A stretch of 64,000 bases of DNA from DATAAZ01 sp036259875 (lineage in GTDB: Bacteria; Actinomycetota; Thermoleophilia; Gaiellales; Gaiellaceae). The DNA is taken from the NCBI GenBank assembly GCA_036259875.1, contig DATAAZ010000037.1:1-64000 (forward strand), in the 5' to 3' direction. A program made the position numbers and the translations under genes. The notes under the pieces were generated by a model, which was given only the letters and a program-made list of their open reading frames with translations, searched no databases and was not told the DNA's origin. Below are positions 1-8,296 of this stretch, in pieces (within the stretch, counting starts at the first letter, position 1; each line of letters opens with the position of its first letter).

Positions 1-2092
1 TTCCCTCCGGGCCTTCGCCGTTCGCCGGCGTCGGCGATTCCGGCGGGCGGGCGCCGAGCTCACCCAGCGAGGCGGCCGCAATTGCGACAAGTCCCCTGAA
101 TTCCGACTGAAGGGGTTCGGGAAGACCGATCTCGTCTAGCAAGCTCCGCTGCTCCACGACTGCTCGCGCTCGCCCGCGCGCGAGCGCGAGCTTCGCGCGG
201 AGGACCGCCTCGTCAAGGACAACGTGCTTGGTGCGCCGGGTCGCCGAATCCCGAATCGTGCGGATGGCGGCCTCAGCGTCGACGAATCGCCGAAGGCCGA
301 TCGCGGCTGCCGCATGCCAGCCGAGGGTGAACGCCGTCTTCACCGGCCCGAGTCGGAAGGTCTCGCAAATCTGAACGGCATCGGTCGTAAGCGTGAACGC
401 CTGCTCGTACTCAGCACGCAAGACGGCGAGGCCCGCCGCCAGTTCAAGGAAGACGCACGCCGTGACCGGATCGCTCGCGTACTTAACGAGCGGGATCAGG
501 GGCTCGACAACCTCCCACAGGCCGGCGGGCGTACGCGTCTGCTTCGTTGCAGCTGACCTGCACTCAACCATCATCAGCTGTGAATCGAGCGTGTCGGGAA
601 CTGCGCATTCGAGCTCGCGAACGAGCGTTTCGGCCTCGTCCGCACGGCCGAGGTTGATCAGCGCATGGACTGACGTTGCATATGCCTGCATCAGCTCGCG
701 CGCGGAACGAGCGGTTCCACGGGCTTCCGCAAGGCACTCAAGCGCGAGGTCGTACCGCGAGAGGTGGAGGTACGAATGACCTGCGAGGTACCAGGCACGA
801 GAGTACTGCTGGTCTTCTGGTCGAAGGCGACGGGCGGCGTCATGTGCGAGCGCGGCTCCTGCGAGAAGCTCTCCACGCCGGACGAGGGTTTCAGCGCGAG
901 CCGCAGCAAGGTCGGGGCGTTCGAGCGCAACTGCCCCGCACGCCGCGAGCCACCGCTCAAGCGTTTCGATCCTTCCCGCAGCTAGGAGTTCCGGTGCGGC
1001 CTCTCGTAGAACCTCAGATCCGCCTTGCTGCCCGTTCAGCTCGGTCGCCAATTCGAACGCTTCATGCCACCGGTGATCGCGGCGAGCCGCGTCCATGCTT
1101 CTCATCGCGACGTCTCTGAAAACGGCCGGGTCGTCGGTTCGCAACCTCCGGCGCAGGAAATCACGAACAAGTGGATGGAACCGGAGCCGTCCGGGTTCCG
1201 CTTCACGGAGCAGTCCCTCATCGATCAGCCGAGCAATCGCACTCGCAGCGTGCGGGAGACCGAGAAGCGTTGCCGACGCGGTCGTGTCGACGCTCGCTGG
1301 AACGGCCGCTGCAAGCATGACTGCCCGGACTGGAGGCGGCTCGCGTCGAAAGACTTCCTCCGCGAAATAGCGGAAGAGCGCACCGGAGATCCGCGCTTTG
1401 GGAAGTTCGAAAGAAAGCGACAGGCCCGCGAGACCGATCAACGCCGGCCAGCCCTCTGCCTGCGCGATGAACGCGCGTACGACATCTGGTGAGCGGCCCG
1501 CCAGCATGTGCGCCGCCTCGTCGTCCGTCATCGCCAACTCGTCGGACGTCAACTCGAGGAGCTCCCCGTGGAGTACGCGACGGCCCGTCGCCCACGACGG
1601 CCGCCGTCGTGTCGTTGCGACGAGCTGGACGGGGGACACTTCGACGAGGCGATCTACGAAGTTGTCGACCGCGCCAGACTCGCTAACTAAGTGATAGTCG
1701 TCTACGACGAGCCACGCGTCGGAAGGCCACTCGCCTAGGTCGTCGCCGAGTAATTCGGCTAGCGCGTTCGCTGCGTCGTCTGGCGCATCACCGACGGTGA
1801 GTCGCTGTCGAAGTCGCTGACCTGCGCCCGGAACGATCGGCGCGACCGCGTCGGCAATACCCACAGAGAACGCTGCGACATCAGCCGACTCAGCGGTCGC
1901 CCGGTACCAAGCAACGCCGTCGCGGTCGTGAAGCCACTCCGCTACGAGGCTCGTCTTGCCGTAGCCAGCAGGCGCCGTAAGGAGAACGATCCGCGCGCGG
2001 CTTTCGTCGAGGAGCTGAGTCAGCCGCGGACGTGGGACGTGATGACGTCCGGACGGCTGGACTGGGCTCCGCCCCGCAGTGCCCACGCGCAC
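1..2092 (-). CDS. LuxR/MalT-type ATP-dependent transcriptional regulator, 3' end beyond the window
   Basis: The frame is open from about 2092 to the left edge, so the C-terminus, where this family carries its LuxR-type HTH, is not visible. About 697 codons can be read. The N-terminus has a Walker A motif (PAGYGKTSL) and a Walker B-like AWLVVDDYH followed by LVATTRR. Further on are the family-typical AEGWPA segment and RFHPLVRDFLRRRL, then a long alpha-helical TPR-like region. This is the STAND/MalT arrangement: an NTPase switch, a TPR sensor and then DNA binding. There is no in-frame ATG. GTG at 2092 or 2086 is the likely start, after an in-frame TGA near 2174. TTA leucine codons occur here, unlike most of the window. 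It is transcribed away from the XRE-TPR regulator and could respond to the same locus; that is inference. Confidence 0.85.
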   Translation of the reverse strand, partial: MRVGTAGRSPVQPSGRHHVPRPRLTQLLDESRARIVLLTAPAGYGKTSLVAEWLHDRDGVAWYRATAESADVAAFSVGIADAVAPIVPGAGQRLRQRLTVGDAPDDAANALAELLGDDLGEWPSDAWLVVDDYHLVSESGAVDNFVDRLVEVSPVQLVATTRRRPSWATGRRVLHGELLELTSDELAMTDDEAAHMLAGRSPDVVRAFIAQAEGWPALIGLAGLSLSFELPKARISGALFRYFAEEVFRREPPPVRAVMLAAAVPASVDTTASATLLGLPHAASAIARLIDEGLLREAEPGRLRFHPLVRDFLRRRLRTDDPAVFRDVAMRSMDAARRDHRWHEAFELATELNGQQGGSEVLREAAPELLAAGRIETLERWLAACGAVALERPDLAAARAETLVRRGELLAGAALAHDAARRLRPEDQQYSRAWYLAGHSYLHLSRYDLALECLAEARGTARSARELMQAYATSVHALINLGRADEAETLVRELECAVPDTLDSQLMMVECRSAATKQTRTPAGLWEVVEPLIPLVKYASDPVTACVFLELAAGLAVLRAEYEQAFTLTTDAVQICETFRLGPVKTAFTLGWHAAAAIGLRRFVDAEAAIRTIRDSATRRTKHVVLDEAVLRAKLALARGRARAVVEQRSLLDEIGLPEPLQSEFRGLVAIAAASLGELGARPPESPTPANGEGPEG

Positions 2093-2325
2093 ATCATTAC
2101 CGGAACCGACGGGTCGCGCCTCAAGCGCTAGGCGCCCGGATGCTGTAGTCGGCCGTTCGAAGCGGCCGCTCCCTCAGACGAGGGTTGCGCGCGAAGCTAA
2201 GACCCGCGAAGGTTCGGGACGGAAGAGGCGTGGACTTAAGTCCGTCGCCCCTTCCGTCCAAACGCCCCACATGTCAGACTATGGACCCCAGGGAGCCGAA
2301 CCCGAGTAATGGTTGCGCGCCGACA
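2093..2325. other. Intergenic region with a 12-bp palindrome
   Basis: No convincing gene is visible in this 233-bp gap between the LuxR/MalT-type gene and the 28-residue peptide gene. It contains the perfect palindrome GGACTTAAGTCC at 2232-2243, a plausible operator for one of the local regulators. Its GGAC...GTCC ends resemble those of the palindrome at 2486-2497. Confidence 0.4.
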
Positions 2326-2412
2326 TCACGGACCCCAGTGCGGCCCGAAGGAGCCGAGGTATGACGCGACCGTGGCCGCCGTTACGGCGAGGATAGAGAG
2401 GCGCAGCTTCAT
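2326..2412 (-). CDS. Small hydrophobic peptide (28 aa), candidate signalling pro-peptide
   Basis: This ATG-to-TGA frame encodes 28 residues with a short basic start (MKLR), a hydrophobic core (LSILAVTAATVASYL) and a polar/aromatic tail (GSFGPHWGP). AAAGGA lies about 11 nt before the ATG, a weak and rather distant ribosome binding site. It is divergent from the XRE-TPR gene at 2510, and the intervening promoter has overlapping -10 boxes and two palindromes. The arrangement resembles shp/rgg pairs, where a short hydrophobic pro-peptide is encoded opposite its XRE-TPR receptor. The signalling role is inference. A membrane-active toxin-like peptide, or a chance frame, are the alternatives. Confidence 0.5.
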   Translation of the reverse strand: MKLRLSILAVTAATVASYLGSFGPHWGP

Positions 2413-2457
2413 TTGCGGGACCGTCCTTTCGTGAGCGTTACGCTGGACAGTCCCGGG

Positions 2458-2476
2458 CCCGGAACTGGGTTCCGGG
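2458..2476. promoter_or_regulatory. Operator-like inverted repeat between peptide and XRE-TPR genes
   Basis: CCCGGAACTGGGTTCCGGG is a perfect 8+8 inverted repeat with a 3-nt centre. It lies just downstream of the minus-strand -10 box, near the expected start of the peptide transcript. That is where a repressor or peptide-responsive regulator could act. Confidence 0.5.
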
Positions 2477-2486
2477 AGTATATAAC
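2477..2486. promoter_or_regulatory. Overlapping divergent -10 elements
   Basis: On the minus strand TATACT (2482-2477) is a near-consensus -10 reading towards the 28-residue peptide. On the plus strand TATAAC (2481-2486) reads towards the XRE-TPR gene. Because the hexamers overlap, polymerase can occupy only one at a time. No good -35 is evident on either side. Confidence 0.45.
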
Positions 2487-2497
2487 GGACATGTCCG
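2486..2497. promoter_or_regulatory. 12-bp palindrome upstream of XRE-TPR gene
   Basis: CGGACATGTCCG is a perfect palindrome immediately downstream of the plus-strand -10 box. It covers the likely transcription start of the XRE-TPR gene, so it is a candidate autoregulatory operator. Confidence 0.4.
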
Positions 2498-2509
2498 ACG
2501 ACGAAGGCG

Positions 2510-3814
2510 ATGCCGAGACAAAAGTCAACCCACGTCGATAGCCCCAAGGCCGTTGGCGAGCGGTTGAGGGCCGCGCGCGAGGCCGCTGGGTTAAGCCAGC
2601 GCCAGCTTGCGTTCCCGGGTTGCTCCCCCGCATACATTTCGCGGATCGAGGCGGGGGATCGAATTCCATCGCTGCAGCTCCTTCGCGAGCTGGGGCGGCG
2701 GCTCGGCGTCACAGAGGACTACCTCGCGACCGGGGAGCTGCAAGGGTCTCGAGAGTTTTCGCTCCTCGAAGCAGAGCTTGCGCTCCGTCTGGACGACCTC
2801 GGACGAGCAAGCGTTCTCTACACCGAAGCGCTTGCCGAGGCGCGGACACCGCGCGAGCGATCCACAGCCGAGGAGGGCCTCGGTCACCTCGCGTACAGGA
2901 CTGGTGACCTCGGCGAAGCCGTCAAGTTCTTTGAGCAAGCCCTCGTTACCTCAGGCGACGAAGAATGGGAGCGTCCGGCGCTTGCAGAGAGCTTGGGCCG
3001 AGCGTACGCATCGCTCGGCGAACTAGAACCATGCATCGCGATCTTCGAACGGTGCCTCGAGGCGTTCGAGCGCATGGATGACCACGTCGAAGCGACCCGC
3101 TTCGCCTGCCTTTTGGGTTACGCGCTGTCGGATAGCGGCGAGTTCGCCCGCGCGGAAGCGGTCGTAAGCAAGGCTCTTGCGGCGGGGAGTGAGAGCTTCG
3201 ATCCATATATGCGGGCACGTGTGTACTGGTCCAAGGCAAAGCTACGGGTTGACCAAGGCGATGCCGATGGAGCGTCTCGGTATGCGTATCAGGCGCTCGC
3301 AGCGCTACAGCTAACGGAGGACCTCCACTACACCGGCCTGGCACACGCCCTGATTGCGCATATTGAGCTTGAGCGGGATAGGCCGGACGAGGCACTCGCG
3401 CACCTTGAGCAAGGCTGGCCTCTTGTCGAGCGCTCCGGGTCGCCGCTTGACCGTGCGCACTTCCTCGTCGAACAGGCCCGCGCGCTCGCGCGGCTCGGTC
3501 GAAGCGAGCAGGCCGAAGAGCTCGCGACCGAAATTAGGCAGCTCCTCGCGGACGCCGAACCAATTGAGGCAGGGAGGATCCACGCGGTTCTCGCAGAGGT
3601 CGCTGTTGATTCCGGCGAGGTTGAGCGCGCCATCGACCTGTACGAGACGGCCGCGTCGTACCTTGAGCGCAATATCCCGAATCGGTACCTCGTCGACGTC
3701 TACGCGAAGCTTGCCGACCTCCTCGAGGCGGAAGGTCGTGCTGACGCCGCCTACCGGTACATGAAGAAGGCGGTCGGGATGCAGCAGGCGGTTCTCCCGA
3801 GACGTCCCGTCTGA
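2510..3814 (+). CDS. XRE-family HTH regulator with TPR sensor domain (RRNPP-like)
   Basis: The protein has 434 aa. Residues about 15-73 form a Cro/C1-type HTH (GERLRAAREAAGLSQRQLA, then YISRIEAGDRIPS and LGRRLGV). The rest is a continuous series of TPR-like helical pairs (for example GLGHLAYRTGDLGEAVKFFEQAL and DLYETAASYLERN). This is the architecture of peptide-sensing RRNPP regulators such as PlcR, NprR and Rgg, but XRE-TPR proteins of actinobacteria mostly have no known ligand. The ATG follows GAAGG by only 2 nt. A divergent 28-residue hydrophobic peptide gene lies 97 bp upstream. Codon use is less GC-biased than in neighbours and includes TTA. The DNA-binding role is well supported; peptide sensing is inference. 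Confidence 0.88.
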   Translation: MPRQKSTHVDSPKAVGERLRAAREAAGLSQRQLAFPGCSPAYISRIEAGDRIPSLQLLRELGRRLGVTEDYLATGELQGSREFSLLEAELALRLDDLGRASVLYTEALAEARTPRERSTAEEGLGHLAYRTGDLGEAVKFFEQALVTSGDEEWERPALAESLGRAYASLGELEPCIAIFERCLEAFERMDDHVEATRFACLLGYALSDSGEFARAEAVVSKALAAGSESFDPYMRARVYWSKAKLRVDQGDADGASRYAYQALAALQLTEDLHYTGLAHALIAHIELERDRPDEALAHLEQGWPLVERSGSPLDRAHFLVEQARALARLGRSEQAEELATEIRQLLADAEPIEAGRIHAVLAEVAVDSGEVERAIDLYETAASYLERNIPNRYLVDVYAKLADLLEAEGRADAAYRYMKKAVGMQQAVLPRRPV

Positions 3815-3828
3815 GCTTCCCGCTCTTG

Positions 3829-3834
3829 TATAGT
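3829..3834 (+). promoter_or_regulatory. Possible -10 box (TATAGT) for the helicase gene
   Basis: TATAGT lies in the 3815-3907 gap downstream of the XRE-TPR stop codon. It would start transcription near 3841, giving a leader of about 65 nt to the ATG at 3908. No clear -35 is seen. Confidence 0.3.
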
Positions 3835-3907
3835 TCGGATTAGCCGCGCGCATCGGGCCGCGCCGGCGTCCTGTTTGAACACGCAGCGCACAGCGGGCGC
3901 TGCCTTG

Positions 3908-6376
3908 ATGCAAGAAGCGATCCCGTATCCGACCGAACCGTTGGAGGCGACGGACGGGCTCCGTGCCGCCGCCCTCCGCGCTGAAGCGTGGGCCGGCGAG
4001 CCGTTTCTCCACCCGGGCGACGATCCCGAGGAGGTGCTCGCGGAAGGGCGGGCGAGCCGCAAAGCGCTCGACGACGCGCTCGCTGAGATGGAGGCCGGAC
4101 GGCGGTCGCCGTCCCCCGAGTGGAAGGTCAACTACGCGCTCATGCTCGGGCTCGAGCGGGTCATCACGGATCACCCGCCGCGCCTCGCGTCGGGGACGGA
4201 GCTACGCCGCCACCAGATCGACGCCCTGGCCGGGATGCTGACCGAGCTCATCTCACGGCACGAGGCGGCGGAGGAGAACGGAAACGGCAACGGCGGCCTC
4301 GCGGTCGACGAGGCGCAGGCGCTCGACGAGGAAGACGAGCTCGACGAGGAGAACGGCGAGCCCGAGCCCGAGCTCCACGACGACCCCGGAGCGGTGCGGC
4401 GCTTCCGCTTCCGCCACCCGACCGCGTCGGGAAAGACGATCGCGGCGGCCGGGTTCGTTGAGGCGGCGCGGACGATGGGCGTTCTCATCCTCACGCACCG
4501 TCGCCTGCTCGTGAAGCAGTTCGAGCGCGACTTGAAGACGGAAGGGTACGGCGCCCGGCTGCACGCGGCGATCGAGGCCGGCAAGGAGCCCGCGAAGGCG
4601 AACCCGATCACAATCCAGACGTACGCGTGGTTCGCGCGTCACGTCGGCTCGCTGAGCCGGACGGCATACGAGCTCGTGATCTGTGACGAGGCGCACACGG
4701 CGCTCGGCGAAAAGACGAGCGCGGCGATCCGGAGCCTCACGGAGCCGATCTACATCGGAATGACGGCGACGGAGCAGCTGATCGCCAAGCAGGTCTCGGA
4801 CGTCTTCCCCGCTTCGGTCGACGACCTTCCGCTGGGCGACGCGGCCCGCCGCGGCCTGATCGCGCCGCTTCGCTGCCTGCGGGTACCGCCCGCGGCTGCG
4901 ATCTCGTCCGTCCCGATCGTCGGCGGCGACTACGACCAGGACGCCCTGGCGAAAGTCCTCGACCACGTCCTCATCAACCAGGCCGCCGCGAGCCTCTACC
5001 GCGACCGCTTCGACACGACGCCCGGAATCGTCTACGCGGCGGGCGTCGAGCACGCCTACAACCTTGCGCGGGAGTTCCGCGCGGCCGGGCTCAAGGCTGA
5101 GGCGGTCAGCGGGCGCACGCCGCCGCTGCGCCTCGCCGAGACGCTCGCCGCGTACGAGCGCGGCGAGATCAACGTCCTTATCAACGCGCAGCTCCTCGCC
5201 GAGGGCTGGAACTCGCCCCGCGCGACCGTCTGTATGCACCTGGCGCCGACCGCGAGCCGGCGCGTTTACCAGCAGCGGATCGGGCGGATCATGCGCATTC
5301 ACCCGCGCAAGGAGGCGGGGATCGTCGTCGACTTCGTCGATCCGGCCGCGACCCACACCGAGCGGACGATCACGATCCACACGCTCCTCGACTCCGACTT
5401 CTACCGGCCGGGCGCCCGCGTCACCCCGGCGCCGAGGCGGCGCGTCCAGCGGCGCGCGAAGCGCAAGCTCTCGCCCGCGCCCTGGCTCGCCCCCGTGACG
5501 CCCGACCCGCGCCGCCGCGTGGTCGTTATCCAGCGGGAGTGGGAGCGCGTCGACCCAGCGCGGCTCGCCGATGACGAGCAGCTCCTGTGGGCGCGGATCG
5601 CCGGCCGCCAGGTCCGCTACGACGAGCGGCAGCAGTTCGCAGAGAAGCTGACGAAGGCGAGCCGCGAGTGCCGCGAGGCGTTCCTGATGAGCTGCGCAGC
5701 CGAGAACCCGAACCGGCGGCTCCGCCTCTCCGCGCTCGGCGACCGCGTGGCAATCTCGGTCGACCGCGCGAGCTTCGACGACCTCGTCTCGATGGTGACC
5801 TCGGCGCCGACGTGGGAGAAGGACCGCGTTCACGGCGTCCGGATCCTCCTGCGGGCGATCGGCGAGGGAAAGGTCGAGGCCCCGCCCGACATTCGCGCGC
5901 GTTGGACGTGGCGGCTCGCCCGCGCGACGCGAAAGCTTCAAGACCGGCGCGCGAGCGCCGAGCTTCCCGATGCGAAGCGGCTCCTCGGCGCCCTCACGAA
6001 CTCGCGCGGCCATCGCCACGAAGAGAACGCCGCGCGCCTCGTCAACGTCGCCCTGGAGCAGCCGATCCATGTCGGGGCAGCGCTCCTCGCCTCGGCGGAG
6101 GCGTACACACCGACCGCGCAGCGGCTGATCGAGGGGGCGCGCGAGCGGCTCGGCTCGGTCGAGGAGGTCGCCAACGCGCTCGCCGAGAACCTCCCCGCGA
6201 TCAAGCAGCCGAGCGGGAAGTCGCGCCGCCGGCGGCGCCGCAAGAAGCGGGCCGCGGAGGCGGCAAAGGCCGCCACGGCCGCTGCAGAAGCCGAGGCCGC
6301 ACCCGCCGCGGAGACCGACGGCGGCCCGTCCGCGGATGCGCGCGCCGAGCCGGAGCCGGCGGCCGAGCCGACCTAG
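3908..6376 (+). CDS. DEAD/DEAH-box (SF2) helicase with Arg/Ala-rich C-terminal tail
   Basis: This is an 822-aa SF2 ATPase if the ATG at 3908 is used; an in-frame TTG at 3875 would add 11 residues. After about 90 residues of unrecognised sequence come a short RHQIDAL motif and a very acidic insert. Then follow motif I (TASGKT), motif Ia-like THRRLL, motif II (CDEAHT), motif III (GMTAT) and motif VI (QQRIGRIMR). The C-terminal third is unrecognised. The last 60 residues are a basic cluster (SRRRRRRKKRA) running into an Ala/Glu/Pro tail, possibly a nucleic-acid anchor. It appears to be a single-gene unit. Whether it acts on DNA or RNA cannot be told from sequence; there is no neighbouring nuclease or methylase to suggest restriction. 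Confidence 0.85.
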   Translation: MQEAIPYPTEPLEATDGLRAAALRAEAWAGEPFLHPGDDPEEVLAEGRASRKALDDALAEMEAGRRSPSPEWKVNYALMLGLERVITDHPPRLASGTELRRHQIDALAGMLTELISRHEAAEENGNGNGGLAVDEAQALDEEDELDEENGEPEPELHDDPGAVRRFRFRHPTASGKTIAAAGFVEAARTMGVLILTHRRLLVKQFERDLKTEGYGARLHAAIEAGKEPAKANPITIQTYAWFARHVGSLSRTAYELVICDEAHTALGEKTSAAIRSLTEPIYIGMTATEQLIAKQVSDVFPASVDDLPLGDAARRGLIAPLRCLRVPPAAAISSVPIVGGDYDQDALAKVLDHVLINQAAASLYRDRFDTTPGIVYAAGVEHAYNLAREFRAAGLKAEAVSGRTPPLRLAETLAAYERGEINVLINAQLLAEGWNSPRATVCMHLAPTASRRVYQQRIGRIMRIHPRKEAGIVVDFVDPAATHTERTITIHTLLDSDFYRPGARVTPAPRRRVQRRAKRKLSPAPWLAPVTPDPRRRVVVIQREWERVDPARLADDEQLLWARIAGRQVRYDERQQFAEKLTKASRECREAFLMSCAAENPNRRLRLSALGDRVAISVDRASFDDLVSMVTSAPTWEKDRVHGVRILLRAIGEGKVEAPPDIRARWTWRLARATRKLQDRRASAELPDAKRLLGALTNSRGHRHEENAARLVNVALEQPIHVGAALLASAEAYTPTAQRLIEGARERLGSVEEVANALAENLPAIKQPSGKSRRRRRRKKRAAEAAKAATAAAEAEAAPAAETDGGPSADARAEPEPAAEPT

Positions 6377-6424
6377 AAGCGCGTTCCGACTGAAGCGACT
6401 CGTTCTCCGCGGCCGCTGTTCGAC

Positions 6425-7522
6425 GTGACGGTCGACGCCGATCAGGTTCTCGCTTTCCGGTTGGCCCGCTCGCGGCTCGCCGTCCGGGGTCGGGGCGGTC
6501 TCGCGGAAGCGGCGTCCTGTCCCGCCTCGGACTTCGCTCCCGACGCGGCGCTGCTGGCGCTGGCAGCGCGCGCGGAAGGCGTCTCGCGAGACGCATATGA
6601 CGACGCCGTCGACGCCGGTCATCTTGTCGTCGCCCACGTCGTTCGCGGGGCGATTCACGCACTCGCTCCCGAAGACTTCCCGCTCTACGGGCGCGCGTTG
6701 ATCGCCCGCGACGACGGCGAGGTTGCCGCGCAGCTCGGCCGGCAGGTGAAGCGTCTCGCCGCCGAAAAGGGATTCGCGCCCACCAACGCGCTGGACGAGG
6801 TCGCCCGGGCGACCAAGGACGTGCTTGCGAACGGTCGGGCGCTGACCAAGAACGAGCTGCACGAGGAGCTGAGGGCGCGCGTCAGCGCGGACCTGATGCC
6901 GTGGTGCCGCGGCTGCAAGAGTCACCACGTCGCGCCGATGCTCTGGCGGTACGCGACGGTCGAGGCGGGCGTCCGGCTCGACTCCGCCCGCCGCTACATG
7001 CTCGGGAAGCCGGGCCGGACGCCGCCAGGGAGCGAGGCCGTTCGCCGTTTCCTCGGCTTCTATGGACCGGCCGCGCCGGGCGAGTTCGCGAGGTGGGCCG
7101 GGCTTGCGACCCAGCATGCGCAGCGCCTGTGGAACGAGGCGGCGGGCGACCTTGCCGAGGCGCGGATCGGCAAGCGCGTGGCGTGGCTGCTGAGGGAGGA
7201 CATCGACGCGCTCGAATCGCCGCCGGCCGCGAAGGGCGTTCGCCTGCTCCCCCCGGGCGACCCGTATCTGCAGGAGCCGAACCGGCTCTTCCTCGCCCCG
7301 GACCCCGAGCTTCGCACGCGGCTCTTCCGGCCCGTGGCGAGCCCTGGAGCGGTGCTGAGGGACGGCCACCTGACCGGCCTTTGGCGACTCAAGGGGAAGG
7401 GAAGGAAGGCGGAGCTCACCGTCGAGAAGCTTGGCCGCCTTGCACGCGCGGAGCTCGAAGAGGAAGCCCAGCGGGTGGCAAAGCTGCGCGGCGCCGGCGA
7501 AGCCACCCTCGTCCTCGCGTAG
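6425..7522 (+). CDS. Winged-helix DNA-binding protein, AlkZ/YcaQ-like (HTH_42 family)
   Basis: The 365-aa protein matches the HTH_42 family of winged-helix DNA-binding proteins that includes the AlkZ/YcaQ DNA glycosylases. Recognisable parts are the N-terminal VLAFRLARSRLA helix, HVVRGAIHALAPEDFPLYGRAL (the family's RGT-H segment), a central FLGFYGPAAPGEFARWAGL and a C-terminal beta region ending LRDGHLTGLWRLKG. I do not see the QxQ catalytic motif of AlkZ, so glycosylase activity is unproven. The start is GTG at 6425, 48 bp after the helicase stop; the two may be co-transcribed. Confidence 0.75.
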   Translation: MTVDADQVLAFRLARSRLAVRGRGGLAEAASCPASDFAPDAALLALAARAEGVSRDAYDDAVDAGHLVVAHVVRGAIHALAPEDFPLYGRALIARDDGEVAAQLGRQVKRLAAEKGFAPTNALDEVARATKDVLANGRALTKNELHEELRARVSADLMPWCRGCKSHHVAPMLWRYATVEAGVRLDSARRYMLGKPGRTPPGSEAVRRFLGFYGPAAPGEFARWAGLATQHAQRLWNEAAGDLAEARIGKRVAWLLREDIDALESPPAAKGVRLLPPGDPYLQEPNRLFLAPDPELRTRLFRPVASPGAVLRDGHLTGLWRLKGKGRKAELTVEKLGRLARAELEEEAQRVAKLRGAGEATLVLA

Positions 7523-7534
7523 AGAGCGGGCTGC

Positions 7535-8287
7535 CTAGACCACGCCGCGGACGGCGGTGGCCGTGCCGACGATGAGCAGGGCGACGGCGATCGCGTTCAG
7601 CAGCTGTCGTTCCGACACGCGTCCCGTGAGGCGGGAACCGACCAACCCGCCGGGGATCGAGGCGGCGGAGCCCACCGCGAGGAGCGGCCAGTCTACGCCG
7701 CTCGGGAGGTGGCCGATGACACCCGCGACGCCCAGCACTAGGCCGACGACGAGGTTGGTTGCCACCGTGCGGTGTGGGGTCTCGCCGACGTGGCGGATCA
7801 TCGCGGGGACGCGGAGCGTGCCGAGGATCAGCCCGACCAGTCCGCCGAGGAGGCCGATCAGGAGCGAGGCGAGCACGGCGGCCCGAAGGTTGAGGTGTCC
7901 AGGCCGCGCAGGAGCCTCGGTGCGCCTTTCGAGAAGCGTCCTGACCCCGAAGTACACGAGGAGCAACCCGATCGCGACGAGCAGCACGTCGGCCGGGAGT
8001 AGGCCGGAGAAGTATCCGCCCGCGAGCGCCCCGACGACGGACGGCGGTGCCATCCAGGCAACGAGTCGCCAGTTGACGAGGCGGTTGCGAACGTGCGTCA
8101 CAGAGGCGGCTGCGGCCGAGACCGCGGAGACGCCGATGTTCGCGCCCGCGCCCGCGGCCGGAGACGATGCCACGAGGAGCAGGATCGGGAGACGGATCGT
8201 GCCGAGGACAAGGCCGAGGCTCGTTCCGATCAGCGCGACGACAAAGCACCAGGCCGCGACAGCAGCCATCGCGGCCCAGGAGCTCAC
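7535..8287 (-). CDS. Sulfite exporter TauE/SafE family permease
   Basis: This 250-aa very hydrophobic protein has about eight predicted membrane segments and the family's internal duplication: an N-half GTSLGLVLGTIRLPILL and a C-half LLGGLVGLILGTLRVPAMI. TauE/SafE proteins export small sulfonates or sulfite or move other anions; the substrate cannot be read here. The GTG start at 8287 is preceded by TAAGCT at 8299-8294, exactly 6 nt away. The mRNA is therefore probably leaderless, with the -10 overlapping the stop codon of the gene upstream. It converges with the winged-helix gene. Confidence 0.85.
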   Translation of the reverse strand: MSSWAAMAAVAAWCFVVALIGTSLGLVLGTIRLPILLLVASSPAAGAGANIGVSAVSAAAASVTHVRNRLVNWRLVAWMAPPSVVGALAGGYFSGLLPADVLLVAIGLLLVYFGVRTLLERRTEAPARPGHLNLRAAVLASLLIGLLGGLVGLILGTLRVPAMIRHVGETPHRTVATNLVVGLVLGVAGVIGHLPSGVDWPLLAVGSAASIPGGLVGSRLTGRVSERQLLNAIAVALLIVGTATAVRGVV

Positions 8288-8296
8288 CGGCGGAGC

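Noticed and set aside
2326..2412. 28-aa peptide as a type I toxin
   Set aside because: Its hydrophobicity fits, but no antisense RNA promoter was found over it, and the pairing with an XRE-TPR regulator favours a signalling role. It is not excluded.
4253..7369. 1038-codon open frame on the minus strand
   Set aside because: It is antisense to the helicase and winged-helix genes, which carry real motifs. Its translation is Arg/Ala/Pro-rich without domains, a typical high-GC shadow frame.
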